A stretch of 60,509 nucleotides of DNA. Source: a virus. This document shows, piece by piece, positions 1 to 6,198 of the stretch. Position numbers and translations under genes: made by a program. Numbering within the stretch: the stretch's first letter is position 1; each line of letters starts with the position of its first letter. The notes under the pieces were generated by a model. The model was not told the DNA's origin and did no database searches. It saw only the letters and a list, made by a program, of their open reading frames with translations. The stretch spans positions 1-60,509 of the IMG/VR virus record IMGVR_UViG_3300007511_000023; one strand, 5' to 3'.

Positions 1-162
1 GCCCAGAAAAGCCTTAATAAGCCAATATGCTAGCCCAAGCCCAGCGATGGTACTAAAAAAGCCTTCTTCGAGGTTTTCGTTCTCTTCGACGTGGTTGTTA
101 ATCTCTTCAGCAATAATTTCTTCATTGATGATATCGCGCAATTTTGATTCTGTGAGTTTCAT
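1..162 (-). CDS. Partial phage protein with N-terminal MKLT-type motif
   Basis: The 5' part of a gene that runs off the left edge; 54 codons are visible and the frame is open to base 1. The ATG at 162 has GGGAG upstream. The N-terminus (MKLTESKLRDIINEEI) matches the motif that opens the gene at 636-1424. An acidic stretch and a hydrophobic segment near residues 38-53 follow. I recall similar N-termini in structural proteins of large marine phages, so a virion-associated role is plausible, but the function is unknown. Confidence 0.7.
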   Translation of the reverse strand, partial: MKLTESKLRDIINEEIIAEEINNHVEENENLEEGFFSTIAGLGLAYWLIKAFLG

Positions 163-198
163 AATGCTATAGCTCCCTTTTGCGTATAGTGTAAGTAG

Positions 199-639
199 TT
201 ATTTAATTTTGATATTCAGCAAAAGATAGACAGTTATTGCTCCGGGCCCAGATCTGACGTCAATGATTGTATTATCTGAACCCAATATCAGCATTGTTGG
301 TACTGCATTAATGCCATAAAAGCTAGCTACTGAATTAACCCAGGGTTCATCGATGTTGACGTTTTCAACTGCATTGTGGAGTTCACCCTCGCGCAGAGCG
401 CGGCGCAAAAACTTGCAAGCTTCACACCACTCAGCGCCAAAAACCAAATATTTTTTGCCGGGTTTTTTAAGCGCTTCCCTTAATCTAGCTTCGTTTGTCC
501 ATCTAGGTTTTTCTTTTTTGATTTCTTTGCCGAAGTACGTAACAGTAAGCTCGGCGTTTCTAGGTGTTGGTGGGGTGCTGCCGCAGCTAGCTATAGCCAT
601 AGCCATTATTGCAATCATTGCTGCAATAGCTATTCTCAT
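199..639 (-). CDS. Thioredoxin-like lipoprotein
   Basis: 146 aa. Residues 1-18 form a signal peptide ending in a lipobox (AIASC, lipidated Cys19). The mature part has a thioredoxin fold signature: WCEAC (Cys72 and Cys75) after a beta strand, and a cis-Pro-like VPT near residue 114. It should sit in the periplasm, membrane-anchored, and carry out thiol-disulfide exchange or bind substrates. The start overlaps the stop of the upstream gene (ATGA), so the two are translationally coupled. It is one of six predicted lipoproteins in the window. A cytoplasmic electron donor to ribonucleotide reductase is unlikely because of the signal peptide. Confidence 0.82.
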   Translation of the reverse strand: MRIAIAAMIAIMAMAIASCGSTPPTPRNAELTVTYFGKEIKKEKPRWTNEARLREALKKPGKKYLVFGAEWCEACKFLRRALREGELHNAVENVNIDEPWVNSVASFYGINAVPTMLILGSDNTIIDVRSGPGAITVYLLLNIKIK

Positions 640-1424
640 GCATCATCCTCGCCAATATGTGCAGTTATCTCTTCCTGTATCATTGCAATAATATTTTTCT
701 CTGTTATCTTCATACGCCCTTCGAAACGTTGTCCGCGCGCTGCCATACCTAATCGTAATACCCTACCGGCAGCCTGATTAGCGTTCCATGCTGAATTAAT
801 TTCGAAATCTCTTTTTGCTTTCTTTCTAGCTGCAGCAGCTGCTTTAATTCCCTCTGGCGAGTGTTTGTACAAGTACGGCACTACTATTCTATGTCTATAC
901 GCTAGTTCGTATGTTTTAAGGCTTAGCTTTATAAAGAAGTACTCGTCGCGCAGCTTGCTGTGTGGCATTGCCTCCTGATAAGCCCTATTAGCTGCAGCTC
1001 GATCTCCGGTGGCTTCAAGCACTGTGTCATGTATGGCAGAGTGTATAGCGTCTATTCCTGCAACCATACCGGCTAGCTCCGATATCTTTGTATCTATCTC
1101 TTGCACGACATCATGTCCGCGTCCCGAAAAGGCGCCTCTACCGGTAGCTTTGGTGATAGCGTCGAATCCGGCTCTGCCGCCCATCGCCATGGCGCCACTC
1201 TCCGGTGCGTTCCTGCCACCAAGCGGCTCTAGAGGCTGCGCAGCATCAATAACGTCCTGCATAAGCTCTTCTAAGCTCTTGCCCTTTTCCGGCTCTTTTT
1301 CTCCAAACCCTAACATGCTCTTAATTGAATCCATCCACCCTTCGGTTGTTAGATTCTTCTCTTTAAGCTCTTTTGTGAATTCTTCAAGTATTATGCTTTG
1401 CAGCTGCTTTTTATTAATTTTCAT
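636..1424 (-). CDS. Putative virion protein with MKIN/MKIT motifs at both ends
   Basis: 262 aa. ATG at 1424 with a strong GGGAGG 4 nt upstream; the in-frame TTG 12 nt earlier is rejected. It begins MKINKKQLQSIILEEF and, near residue 237, contains a second motif copy (MKITEKNIIAMIQEEI). That second ATG (713) has its own AAGGGCGT ribosome-binding-like sequence. The middle is Gly/Ala/Met-rich (residues 60-105) and then helical with many Arg/Lys. No enzyme motif is seen. A structural or internal head protein is the best guess; a fusion with a small downstream MKIT gene is possible. Confidence 0.72.
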   Translation of the reverse strand: MKINKKQLQSIILEEFTKELKEKNLTTEGWMDSIKSMLGFGEKEPEKGKSLEELMQDVIDAAQPLEPLGGRNAPESGAMAMGGRAGFDAITKATGRGAFSGRGHDVVQEIDTKISELAGMVAGIDAIHSAIHDTVLEATGDRAAANRAYQEAMPHSKLRDEYFFIKLSLKTYELAYRHRIVVPYLYKHSPEGIKAAAAARKKAKRDFEINSAWNANQAAGRVLRLGMAARGQRFEGRMKITEKNIIAMIQEEITAHIGEDDA

Positions 1425-1550
1425 GGCGCCTCCCAATAATCGTAATATAACTAGTTTACCTATCCCTTAAATCTCGAAATTTCTCAGCGCTATTGAACGT
1501 GTCCTTAGCGCGCTCAGATGCGCTATAGGCGCGGGTGGGACTTATATTCC

Positions 1551-1575
1551 GGGTACGGGGGGGGAGGGGGGTGTG
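1551..1575 (+). other. G-run in intergenic gap
   Basis: Between the genes at 636-1424 and 1603-1824 the plus strand carries runs of 3, 8 and 6 G within 21 bases, in a GC-rich block that contrasts with the AT-rich promoters elsewhere. It could fold as a G-quadruplex on the template strand for these minus-strand genes, at the border between putative structural genes and small early-type genes. No promoter is seen in 1437-1602. Confidence 0.5.
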
Positions 1576-1602
1576 CCGTTTAAAGGCTCACAGAAAAATG
1601 AT

Positions 1603-1824
1603 TTAAAGCCCTAGCGCTAGGAGAAGCGCAGCGTGTGGATCGCTTGGCTTGCTGGTAGGTGCTGGCTTGCTCTCCTCTACTATAGGGAAAGCTAACCCTT
1701 CATCAACTGGGTTGATGTCTTCGCTGTCATCGTCTAACATGGATAGAAAGAAATCATTGCGTTCTGAATATTTATCTTTTATTTTTTCTTCCTTGTCTCG
1801 GATTCTTTGCATTGCTTCGCGCAT
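1603..1824 (-). CDS. Small acidic coiled-coil protein, unknown
   Basis: 73 aa from the ATG at 1824, which has AGGGG 8 nt upstream; an in-frame TTG 18 nt earlier is less likely. The N-terminal half is charged and helical (REAMQRIRDKEEKIKDKY), followed by an acidic linker and a Pro/Ser-rich stretch. No known domain. It is the last gene of a three-gene run starting at 2118, probably driven by the promoter at 2228-2256. Confidence 0.6.
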   Translation of the reverse strand: MREAMQRIRDKEEKIKDKYSERNDFFLSMLDDDSEDINPVDEGLAFPIVEESKPAPTSKPSDPHAALLLALGL

Positions 1825-1838
1825 CTTATGTACCCCTA

Positions 1839-1961
1839 TCAATTAAACCAAGCGTAATACACGATAGCGATTAAGCTACCAACGAGCGCGCCATCGATTA
1901 GCAAGTTGAGAGGCGCGCGGGCTGCCTGACGTCTGAAATACGTTTTAACACTGTCGAACAT
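1839..1961 (-). CDS. 40-aa single-pass membrane protein
   Basis: Starts MFDSVKTYFRRQ, with a basic N-terminus and then a hydrophobic helix at about residues 20-37 ending in WFN. The ribosome-binding site is weak (GGAT). It lies between two other small genes read the same way. Positive charges before the helix suggest the N-terminus stays in the cytoplasm. Holin-like or envelope-modifying roles are possible but unproven. Confidence 0.55.
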   Translation of the reverse strand: MFDSVKTYFRRQAARAPLNLLIDGALVGSLIAIVYYAWFN

Positions 1962-1971
1962 GTTATATCCA

Positions 1972-2118
1972 TTAATACGCGTAATACGCAACGATCCAGT
2001 AGAATAGAATCAAAGGTATCGTACCGATGATAACGGACAGGCTCAACAATTTGATAGCTTGCGCGATGTCTTCGGCGAGCTGCTCAACCTTATCGCTGTC
2101 ATAGCTTTGACGCTTCAT
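1972..2118 (-). CDS. 48-aa single-pass membrane protein
   Basis: ATG at 2118 behind GGGGGAT. A charged N-terminal half (MKRQSYDSDKVEQLAED) is followed by a membrane helix at about residues 22-45. It is first in a small cluster with the genes at 1839 and 1603, downstream of a good promoter at 2228-2256. The longer TTG-started frame begins inside a possible second promoter at 2135-2163 and is rejected. Function unknown. Confidence 0.6.
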   Translation of the reverse strand: MKRQSYDSDKVEQLAEDIAQAIKLLSLSVIIGTIPLILFYWIVAYYAY

Positions 2119-2227
2119 GATATCCCCCGTTAGAAAGTTAACGCTTAAATTAAGTGTTGTCAAGTGTTATGCGGTGGTGTATAAGGACATTCAGTGACAA
2201 TCACCACAACACTCAACCTTTAAATAC

Positions 2228-2256
2228 ATTCTACCAATTAAACGGTATAAAGTCAA
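2228..2256 (-). promoter_or_regulatory. Sigma70-type promoter
   Basis: TTGACT, 17-nt spacer, TAGAAT on the minus strand, upstream of the small membrane-protein genes at 1972 and 1839. A weaker TTGACA-17-TAACTT lies downstream at 2135-2163. The rest of 2164-2349 shows no gene. Confidence 0.7.
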
Positions 2257-2349
2257 GAATATAATACAACCATAAGCACAAATGCAAAAAAAACATTTAA
2301 AGCCTATTACGGACTACCACGAATCGATACCATAGGGTTAACCATCACT

Positions 2350-2556
2350 TTAAAGAGAAGCTAGTGTGAGAACCGCAGCACGCTGAAAGGTGTCATCGTC
2401 CTTACAGGGCTTAAGCGCGTCCTTGATACGTGCTACCGCTGCATAGTCGCGCATGCTGTATGCCATCGTAAGGGAACGCTTGGCGTACTTCCTTTGCTCC
2501 CTTGTAATAGCGTGAGGTGTAGCGCATCCACATTTAACAGTATAGGGGTTATTCAT
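2350..2556 (-). CDS. Small protein, unknown
   Basis: 68 aa, basic, starting MNNPYTVKCGCATPHAI with AAGG upstream. Two Cys at residues 9 and 11 and one at about 51 are the only notable features. A promoter (2604-2633) lies just upstream. No family recognised. Confidence 0.6.
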   Translation of the reverse strand: MNNPYTVKCGCATPHAITREQRKYAKRSLTMAYSMRDYAAVARIKDALKPCKDDDTFQRAAVLTLASL

Positions 2557-2603
2557 GCTGAACCTTTCTTATTTATTGTCTCGTTCTCTCAACCTCTATA
2601 CAC

Positions 2604-2633
2604 ACTATATCAGAGGCGAACTGCCCTTGTCAA
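2604..2633 (-). promoter_or_regulatory. Sigma70-type promoter
   Basis: TTGACA, 18-nt spacer, TATAGT, upstream of the gene at 2350-2556. The upstream 54-aa gene ends inside its spacer, so promoter and coding sequence overlap. Confidence 0.7.
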
Positions 2634-2774
2634 GCGGTTTCTTTCACGATTAATATAAAGTCTCATTCTCTCGCGCTTCCTTGTTCGCGCTGCCCTGCTC
2701 ATATAAGCATTAGGCATTGCGTTGAGAGGATTCAACGAAGGTTCGCCGGTTGTTCGTTCGCCAGTGTCTCGCAT
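2610..2774 (-). CDS. 54-aa very basic protein
   Basis: ATG at 2774 with AAGGGTTAAAAC upstream. The C-terminal half is Arg-rich (RAARTRKRERMRLYINRERN), suggesting nucleic-acid or ribosome binding. Its last codons run through the promoter at 2604-2633. It starts just after the 20-aa frame at 2778-2840. No family recognised. Confidence 0.5.
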   Translation of the reverse strand: MRDTGERTTGEPSLNPLNAMPNAYMSRAARTRKRERMRLYINRERNRLTRAVRL

Positions 2775-2777
2775 GTT

Positions 2778-2840
2778 TTAACCCTTCTTTGTTTTCTTCC
2801 ATACCTTCGATAAACTCGTTCGCTTCTTGCGTCGACTCAT
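2778..2840 (-). CDS. Possible 20-aa basic peptide
   Basis: MSRRKKRTSLSKVWKKTKKG, starting with an ATGA overlap with the stop of the gene at 2837-3058. It has 10 Lys/Arg in 20 residues. The coupling geometry is typical for this genome, but the length makes the call uncertain. Confidence 0.35.
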   Translation of the reverse strand: MSRRKKRTSLSKVWKKTKKG

Positions 2841-3058
2841 TGCGCGCCCCCTGCATAATATGCGTCGATATCGTTCAACTCGTGTTGAACCTGGCGCAAC
2901 GTGTTCTCGACTGCAATCATGGCATCGATTGAGCGCCCGGCGTGTCGGTTGCTGTCGATTAGATAGTCGATGAACTGAGTCAGCTCGAAAGCGGCGTGCA
3001 TGCGGCTCGCGGCGTCGTTCGCCGGCGTGTCAATGGTTGTAGCATGCTGGTTAATCAT
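2837..3058 (-). CDS. Small helical protein, unknown
   Basis: 73 aa from the ATG at 3058, 8 nt after AAGGA, overlapping the upstream stop by 8 nt. The longer frame to 3196 is rejected because that region encodes the acidic protein at 3051-3209. It is predicted helical, rich in Ala/Asp/His. No domain recognised. Confidence 0.55.
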   Translation of the reverse strand: MINQHATTIDTPANDAASRMHAAFELTQFIDYLIDSNRHAGRSIDAMIAVENTLRQVQHELNDIDAYYAGGAQ

Positions 3059-3209
3059 CTTTGATGTCCTTCGTGTCGAGTTCTTCAAGTTGCGTGATGT
3101 CCAGCTCTTCACTGTCATCGACGTCGATCGCGGGGCTCTCATCGTCGTCACCATAGGAACGAATACGACTATAATCATCCTCGCTGAACATGTCAAATAA
3201 ATCCTTCAA
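3051..3209 (-). CDS. Small highly acidic protein
   Basis: 52 aa if translation starts at the TTG at 3209 (GGAGAGAGCTT upstream), or 46 aa from the ATG at 3191 (AAGGA upstream). About a third of residues are Asp or Glu. Small acidic phage proteins often mimic DNA or inhibit host enzymes; that role is inference. Coupled to the next gene by an 8-nt overlap. Confidence 0.5.
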   Translation of the reverse strand: MKDLFDMFSEDDYSRIRSYGDDDESPAIDVDDSEELDITQLEELDTKDIKDD

Positions 3210-3232
3210 AAGCTCTCTCTCCTCTTGTTATT

Positions 3233-3264
3233 AAAAATGATGTCTGCCCTACCTCTCAGACATC
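3233..3264 (-). terminator. Probable rho-independent terminator
   Basis: On the minus strand an 8-bp stem (GATGTCTG/CAGACATC) with a 10-nt loop is followed by ATTTTT. It would end the transcript carrying the gene at 3329-3616. Confidence 0.55.
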
Positions 3265-3328
3265 TTGACGCTGTGCGTCTCCACTTGCGACGGGCGGGAC
3301 AGTTTGCCGCAAGAACATCGCGAGCGGT

Positions 3329-3616
3329 TTAGGCTCGCGTTAACTTTGAACCGTTCGCGGCGACGAACTCGGCAACCTTGCCAGAGGTGAACATCTCGGA
3401 GACGGTGGGCAGCTCCTCAGTCTTGAAGGTGATAGGGAACTTCCGAACGCCATAAATCGCGAGGTGCCCGTTCTTGGTGATGCCCAGTCGCACCATGTTC
3501 TTCGCTTGAGCGCGGAGAGCCTTCAGCTCTTCCTGGTGTGCCTCAAGCTCAGCTAGTCGCGAAAGAATAGCATCGTTGTTATTGGTTGCGGTTGCTGCGG
3601 TGTTCTTCTTGGACAT
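3329..3616 (-). CDS. 95-aa protein with coiled-coil N-terminus
   Basis: MSKKNTAATA leader, then a coiled coil at about residues 15-42 (SRLAELEAHQEELKALRAQ), then a beta-rich half. Two tandem promoters (3671-3699, 3759-3787) and a terminator frame it, so it is probably a highly expressed single-gene unit. No family recognised. Confidence 0.65.
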   Translation of the reverse strand: MSKKNTAATATNNNDAILSRLAELEAHQEELKALRAQAKNMVRLGITKNGHLAIYGVRKFPITFKTEELPTVSEMFTSGKVAEFVAANGSKLTRA

Positions 3617-3670
3617 GATGTCCCCTTCGTGTTGTGGTGCGTTGTCTGCACCGTTCTTGATTGTGCCTCT

Positions 3671-3699
3671 ATAATATCAAGGCGAAATGCGTTTGTCAA
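3671..3699 (-). promoter_or_regulatory. Sigma70-type promoter (proximal of a tandem pair)
   Basis: TTGACA, 17 nt, TATTAT, 55 nt upstream of the ATG at 3616. Confidence 0.75.
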
Positions 3700-3758
3700 G
3701 AAAAAAAATTCGGTTGAAAAAAATCGCGCCGAACTCGCTCCCCTCAACTTGTGAACCC

Positions 3759-3787
3759 ATTATATAAAATAGAATTCAACAAGTCAA
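3759..3787 (-). promoter_or_regulatory. Sigma70-type promoter (distal of a tandem pair)
   Basis: TTGACT, 17 nt, TATAAT. No convincing gene lies between this and the second promoter at 3671, so both appear to serve the gene at 3329-3616. Confidence 0.78.
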
Positions 3788-3816
3788 GAGGTTTTTAAAA
3801 AAAAGTTAAAAAAGTT

Positions 3817-4005
3817 TTAAACCTTCGTCATTCTAGCCACGATGTACCCCTTGTAAACGTAGCCGGCGGGACTCTCAACCTCTGCCATCGCGCCGCCATA
3901 GTAAAGACGACGAATCGTGTATACCGGCTGAGTGTCTCGTTTCCTGTCTACGATACGAGGTGCCCTGTAAAGAACCTTGTCACCGACTCTGATTCGCTCT
4001 GTCAT
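3817..4005 (-). CDS. SH3/KOW-like small protein (RVGDKV type)
   Basis: 62 aa. The N-terminal IRVGDKVLYRAP and the following short beta strands with Gly turns (YYGGAMAEV, GYVYKGYIV) fit a small SH3-like barrel. It is the first recognisable relative, from the left, of the K-V-G-D-L-V family that dominates 13.7-17.7 kb. It has its own promoter at 4042-4070. The fold is inferred from the pattern alone. Confidence 0.65.
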   Translation of the reverse strand: MTERIRVGDKVLYRAPRIVDRKRDTQPVYTIRRLYYGGAMAEVESPAGYVYKGYIVARMTKV

Positions 4006-4041
4006 CGCGTCCCCCCTTTCGTTGGGTTTGTTTGTATATAT

Positions 4042-4070
4042 AATGTAACAAACGGGAGACGGGATGTCAA
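4042..4070 (-). promoter_or_regulatory. Sigma70-type promoter
   Basis: TTGACA, 17 nt, TACATT, upstream of the small SH3-like gene at 3817. Confidence 0.65.
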
Positions 4071-4077
4071 GCGCTTT

Positions 4078-4335
4078 TTAACCGTCGACGATGTCCGCCC
4101 ACTGCCGCGCCTGTCCTACGTGACAAGAGGTTGTCTGTGAATAATAGCTGTACTTGTCCGATCCAGCGGTATAGTCTCGAAGAACCTTACCGAGCTTGCC
4201 TGATGTATCACCGATACAAAGGTTGTACGAATACAGCTTCTCGCCGTCCGTCCAAAAATTGCCGGTGTGCGAATTCGCTGCAACGCCATGAGCCCAACAC
4301 CGGGGCACTTCTCTGTTTGATACTCTCATTTTCAC
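4078..4335 (-). CDS. Conserved phage protein with NFW..G..LYSY motif
   Basis: 85 aa from the ATG at 4335 (or 83 from 4329). The order VPRCWAH, ANSHTGNFWTDGEKLYSY, then Ser/Thr/Tyr-rich and SQTTSCHVGQAR resembles a widespread small phage domain (DUF8033-like, from memory) with W-x-H, NF-(W/F)-x-x-G and TTS-x-H motifs. Biochemical role unknown. It overlaps the upstream gene by 4 nt. Confidence 0.55.
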   Translation of the reverse strand: MKMRVSNREVPRCWAHGVAANSHTGNFWTDGEKLYSYNLCIGDTSGKLGKVLRDYTAGSDKYSYYSQTTSCHVGQARQWADIVDG

Positions 4336-4571
4336 TTACTCCTCTTGATTACTGCGCAGTCCTTAAGGTAGACTGAGCAACTGTATAGGGTGCGGACTGT
4401 GCCGCCGTCAATCACTGCCAACTCTATCGGGTAATTTTCGCGCTCCAGCTCGGTGTCTCGTGGCTCACCAACCGAGGCGACGATACCCATCTTGTCGCGC
4501 CACCAGGACGCAGGACAATCAATTTTCAAATGCACCATGTCACCAGGCGAAAGATTACAACTGCTCATCAT
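4332..4571 (-). CDS. SH3/KOW-like small protein (SPGDMV type)
   Basis: 79 aa. LSPGDMVHLKID at the N-terminus, then MGIVASV and IELAVIDGGTVRTLYSCSVYL, the same strand order as the KVGDLV family. It overlaps the 49-aa basic gene upstream by 17 nt and the next gene by 4 nt. Confidence 0.62.
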   Translation of the reverse strand: MMSSCNLSPGDMVHLKIDCPASWWRDKMGIVASVGEPRDTELERENYPIELAVIDGGTVRTLYSCSVYLKDCAVIKRSK

Positions 4572-4704
4572 TTTTCCCCCTGTGCTTTACTTTGCGTGTG
4601 TAGCGCTTTTTATCCCTGTGTACCTTGACGCCTCCACCGTGTCGTTTTTGCAGAGCGGTTGCGTACGGGTTACGCACAGGAATCTTTTTTCTAGTGCGAC
4701 TCAC
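4555..4704 (-). CDS. 49-aa basic protein (RNPxA...KRYTRK type)
   Basis: GTG start at 4704 with GAGGAG 7 nt upstream; too short for usual ORF cut-offs. MSRTRKKIPVRNPYATALQK, then KVHRDKKRYTRKVKHRGK. The pattern R-N-P-x-A ... K-x-Y-x-R-K is shared by small basic proteins in many tailed phages (DUF7230-like, from memory). Ribosome or RNA binding is a guess. First gene behind the promoter at 4731-4759. Confidence 0.68.
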   Translation of the reverse strand: MSRTRKKIPVRNPYATALQKRHGGGVKVHRDKKRYTRKVKHRGKNDEQL

Positions 4705-4730
4705 TTGCTTTCTCCTCATCTTGTGTAACC

Positions 4731-4759
4731 ATTATATGATATGATTTTCAAGAAGTCAA
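4731..4759 (-). promoter_or_regulatory. Strong sigma70-type promoter
   Basis: TTGACT, 17 nt, TATAAT, immediately upstream of the 49-aa gene. Confidence 0.8.
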
Positions 4760-4772
4760 GAAAAAATTAAAT

Positions 4773-4874
4773 TTAGTTCTTTTTTTCTCTCACGATGTAT
4801 GGGAGAGCCCACACCAGAGCAACCAAGCCGAGTCCAGCACCGAGGCATGCGCCTCTAATCAATATGCTCTTCAT
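4773..4874 (-). CDS. 33-aa single-pass membrane peptide
   Basis: ATG at 4874 (or 4877), behind GAGGAG. MKSILIRGACLGAG, then a hydrophobic helix, ending VREKKN. It overlaps the end of the gene at 4855-5064. Small membrane peptides recur in this genome. Function unknown. Confidence 0.45.
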   Translation of the reverse strand: MKSILIRGACLGAGLGLVALVWALPYIVREKKN

Positions 4875-5064
4875 CATCGCCAAAAATCTCCTCGTGTGGC
4901 GTCTTCACCCATCCGTACTCAATAAGAGCCTTCGCGGTTCTACCGTAAGAGCCTTGCAGCCTCCATGCCATGCCGGTATCAACCAAACCCTGAAAGAACT
5001 CTATCACTTCATCCTCTCTCATCTCTCCGTTCTCATAACGGATGATGTCATCAATATCAGGCAT
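4855..5064 (-). CDS. Small acidic protein, unknown
   Basis: 69 aa from MPDIDDIIRY at 5064 (GAGGAG upstream), in preference to the in-frame ATG at 5109. Acidic and helical; it overlaps the upstream stop by 8 nt. No domain recognised. Confidence 0.55.
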   Translation of the reverse strand: MPDIDDIIRYENGEMREDEVIEFFQGLVDTGMAWRLQGSYGRTAKALIEYGWVKTPHEEIFGDDEEHID

Positions 5065-5239
5065 CGTCTTGCTTGCTCCTCTTGTTGTTTCTTTCGTCTC
5101 TAATCTCATTCATTCTCTCAATCACTGCGTCTCGCGATGGAGCGTCAAGCGCTTCTAGAAGCTCATTGCACCTCTTAGTCGACAAATCAACCCAGAGGTT
5201 AGCCAACCTTCTAACACTCGCTATGCTTGACAATCTCAT
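5057..5239 (-). CDS. Small helical protein, unknown
   Basis: 60 aa, ATG at 5239 behind GGGGAGAAAAGGG. Helical, charged C-terminus (RMNEIRDERNNKRSKQDDA). It follows the structured RNA at 5277-5382 in the same transcript direction. No family recognised. Confidence 0.5.
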   Translation of the reverse strand: MRLSSIASVRRLANLWVDLSTKRCNELLEALDAPSRDAVIERMNEIRDERNNKRSKQDDA

Positions 5240-5276
5240 CCCTTTTCTCCCCTATTCTATTCTACCATTCGTTCAC

Positions 5277-5382
5277 AGGCGACTGGGTGCGTTGTCGCCC
5301 CACCCACACGCGCCGAGAGACACTTAACTCGATGCATGGGGCCGTGCGCGATCGACGTGAGATTCCCTACACCCAGTCGCCT
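5277..5382 (-). ncRNA. Candidate structured RNA closed by a 13-bp stem
   Basis: A perfect inverted repeat (AGGCGACTGGGTG/CACCCAGTCGCCT) encloses 80 nt. Inside, GCCCCA pairs with TGGGGC and CGAG with CTCG, giving an elongated multi-part fold. It contains no credible ORF, has no U-tract after the stem, and sits 17 nt after tRNA-Lys in the minus-strand transcript. The stretch 5240-5399 holds nothing else. Confidence 0.5.
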
Positions 5383-5399
5383 ACAGGAACATTTTTTCC

Positions 5400-5472
5400 T
5401 GGAGCATCCGAGACTCGAACTCGGAACCAGCGGATTAAAAGTCCGATGCGCTGCCAATTGCGCCAATGCTCC
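5400..5472 (-). tRNA. tRNA-Lys (anticodon TTT)
   Basis: Full cloverleaf: acceptor GGAGCAT/ATGCTCC, D-arm GCGC, anticodon loop CTTTTAA, T-arm CCGAG-TTCGAGT-CTCGG. Discriminator A at 5400; CCA is not encoded. The outermost anticodon-stem pair is mismatched. Confidence 0.93.
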
Positions 5473-5537
5473 GCAAGCTGGCCTTTTATCGTGACATGCC
5501 AAGGTCACTTGTTATTTGTACCTACTTCTTAGAAGGG

Positions 5538-5624
5538 CTACTTCTTAGAAGGAGGGTTGTTATCTCGACCACCACCACTGGGGTTGCCAGTGGTAGAGGG
5601 CCATCCACCGTTATTGTTACTCAT
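5538..5624 (-). CDS. 28-aa Gly/Asn/Pro-rich peptide (GWPSxTGNPSGGGR type)
   Basis: ATG at 5624 with CCCGGAG upstream, coupled by ATGA to the gene before it. The sequence NNNGGWPSTTGNPSGGGR matches, from memory, a tiny phage protein family found in many large phages; function unknown. It ends inside a 15-bp direct repeat (CTACTTCTTAGAAGG at 5522-5536 and 5538-5552). Confidence 0.6.
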   Translation of the reverse strand: MSNNNGGWPSTTGNPSGGGRDNNPPSKK

Positions 5625-5719
5625 GGGAACTCCGGGTAGTCATCATTGTAGTAATGTGTTCCATCGTCCCAGTCTTCCTGCTTTCCAGGCTGGGTGTATA
5701 CTTTGTAGTAAAAATTCAT
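5621..5719 (-). CDS. 32-aa aromatic/acidic peptide
   Basis: MNFYYKVYTQPGKQEDWDDG and onward, starting at 5719 behind AGGAGAATGTAAAAT. It overlaps the next ATG by the ATGA pattern. Unknown function. Confidence 0.55.
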   Translation of the reverse strand: MNFYYKVYTQPGKQEDWDDGTHYYNDDYPEFP

Positions 5720-5968
5720 ATTTTACATTCTCCTGTCGGGCTTACCGACTGTTAAAGTGTGGCTTATTTAAAGACAATCTCCACAAAATGTCTTGCCTTT
5801 CTGCATCTGGCCAAGACCAGAAAGATGACGACAACAGCGAACGACTATACAAAAGACTCTGCCCTTCGTATATCGCTATCAGTTACACCGCTCGCAAGGA
5901 CTTTGCCCTTGTAGGCATACGACGTTTTCCGTTTTCTGACGGCTCCCCTTACTGTTTTCGATTTTGTA
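5720..5968 (-). other. Long leader or noncoding RNA before the tRNA-Lys unit
   Basis: About 250 nt between the promoter at 5976-6004 and the first convincing gene (ATG 5719), with no minus-strand ORF that has a start codon and ribosome-binding site. Several short hairpins can be drawn, for example CAAGG/CCTTG, CTTTCTG/CAGAAAG and GTCGG/CCGAC just before the AGGAG. A plus-strand ORF here has no ribosome-binding site and is rejected. Confidence 0.45.
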
Positions 5969-5975
5969 TATTATA

Positions 5976-6004
5976 ATACTATCATGAATCGATGGCTTTG
6001 TCAA
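5976..6004 (-). promoter_or_regulatory. Sigma70-type promoter for the tRNA-Lys unit
   Basis: TTGACA, 17 nt, TAGTAT. The stop codon of the upstream gene (6001-6003) lies inside the -35 hexamer. Confidence 0.65.
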
Positions 6005-6144
6005 GCTCTTTCTAGCCTAGAAAACTTGATTTTTTCACCGTGCTCTTTCAAAAGTTTCTTTTTCTTCTTTTCACAAATCGCTTTAATCGCATAAATGTGC
6101 TTTTTCTCTCCATTGGAGATTCTATACGTCAAGTGGTATATCAT
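6001..6144 (-). CDS. 47-aa basic protein
   Basis: MIYHLTYRISNGEKKHIYAI, then a Lys-rich helix. The ATG at 6144 is chosen because the GTG at 6159 would fall almost at the predicted transcription start. Preceded by a strong promoter (6170-6198); its TGA is part of the next promoter. Confidence 0.55.
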   Translation of the reverse strand: MIYHLTYRISNGEKKHIYAIKAICEKKKKKLLKEHGEKIKFSRLERA

Positions 6145-6169
6145 TTCGTCTTTTCTCACTTCTTCACAT

Positions 6170-6198
6170 ATTATAAGTAATTAAATTTTAGAAGTCAA
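6170..6198 (-). promoter_or_regulatory. Strong sigma70-type promoter
   Basis: TTGACT, 17 nt, TATAAT. The TGA of the upstream gene (6195-6197) is embedded in the -35. Confidence 0.78.

Noticed and set aside
1009-1470. Plus-strand ORF opposite the gene at 636-1424
   Set aside because: Antisense shadow of a well-supported minus-strand gene; low-complexity translation and no start signal.
5227-5262. Plus-strand TTGACA followed by TATTCT
   Set aside because: Spacer of about 20 nt and no plus-strand gene downstream.
5240-5382. Second tRNA next to tRNA-Lys
   Set aside because: The strong stem is 13 bp and no T-arm or anticodon arm can be drawn, so it is treated as an unknown structured RNA.
5557-5976. 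Plus-strand 139-aa ORF opposite the leader RNA
   Set aside because: No ribosome-binding site, no plus-strand neighbours, and it is antisense to two supported micro-genes with good start signals.
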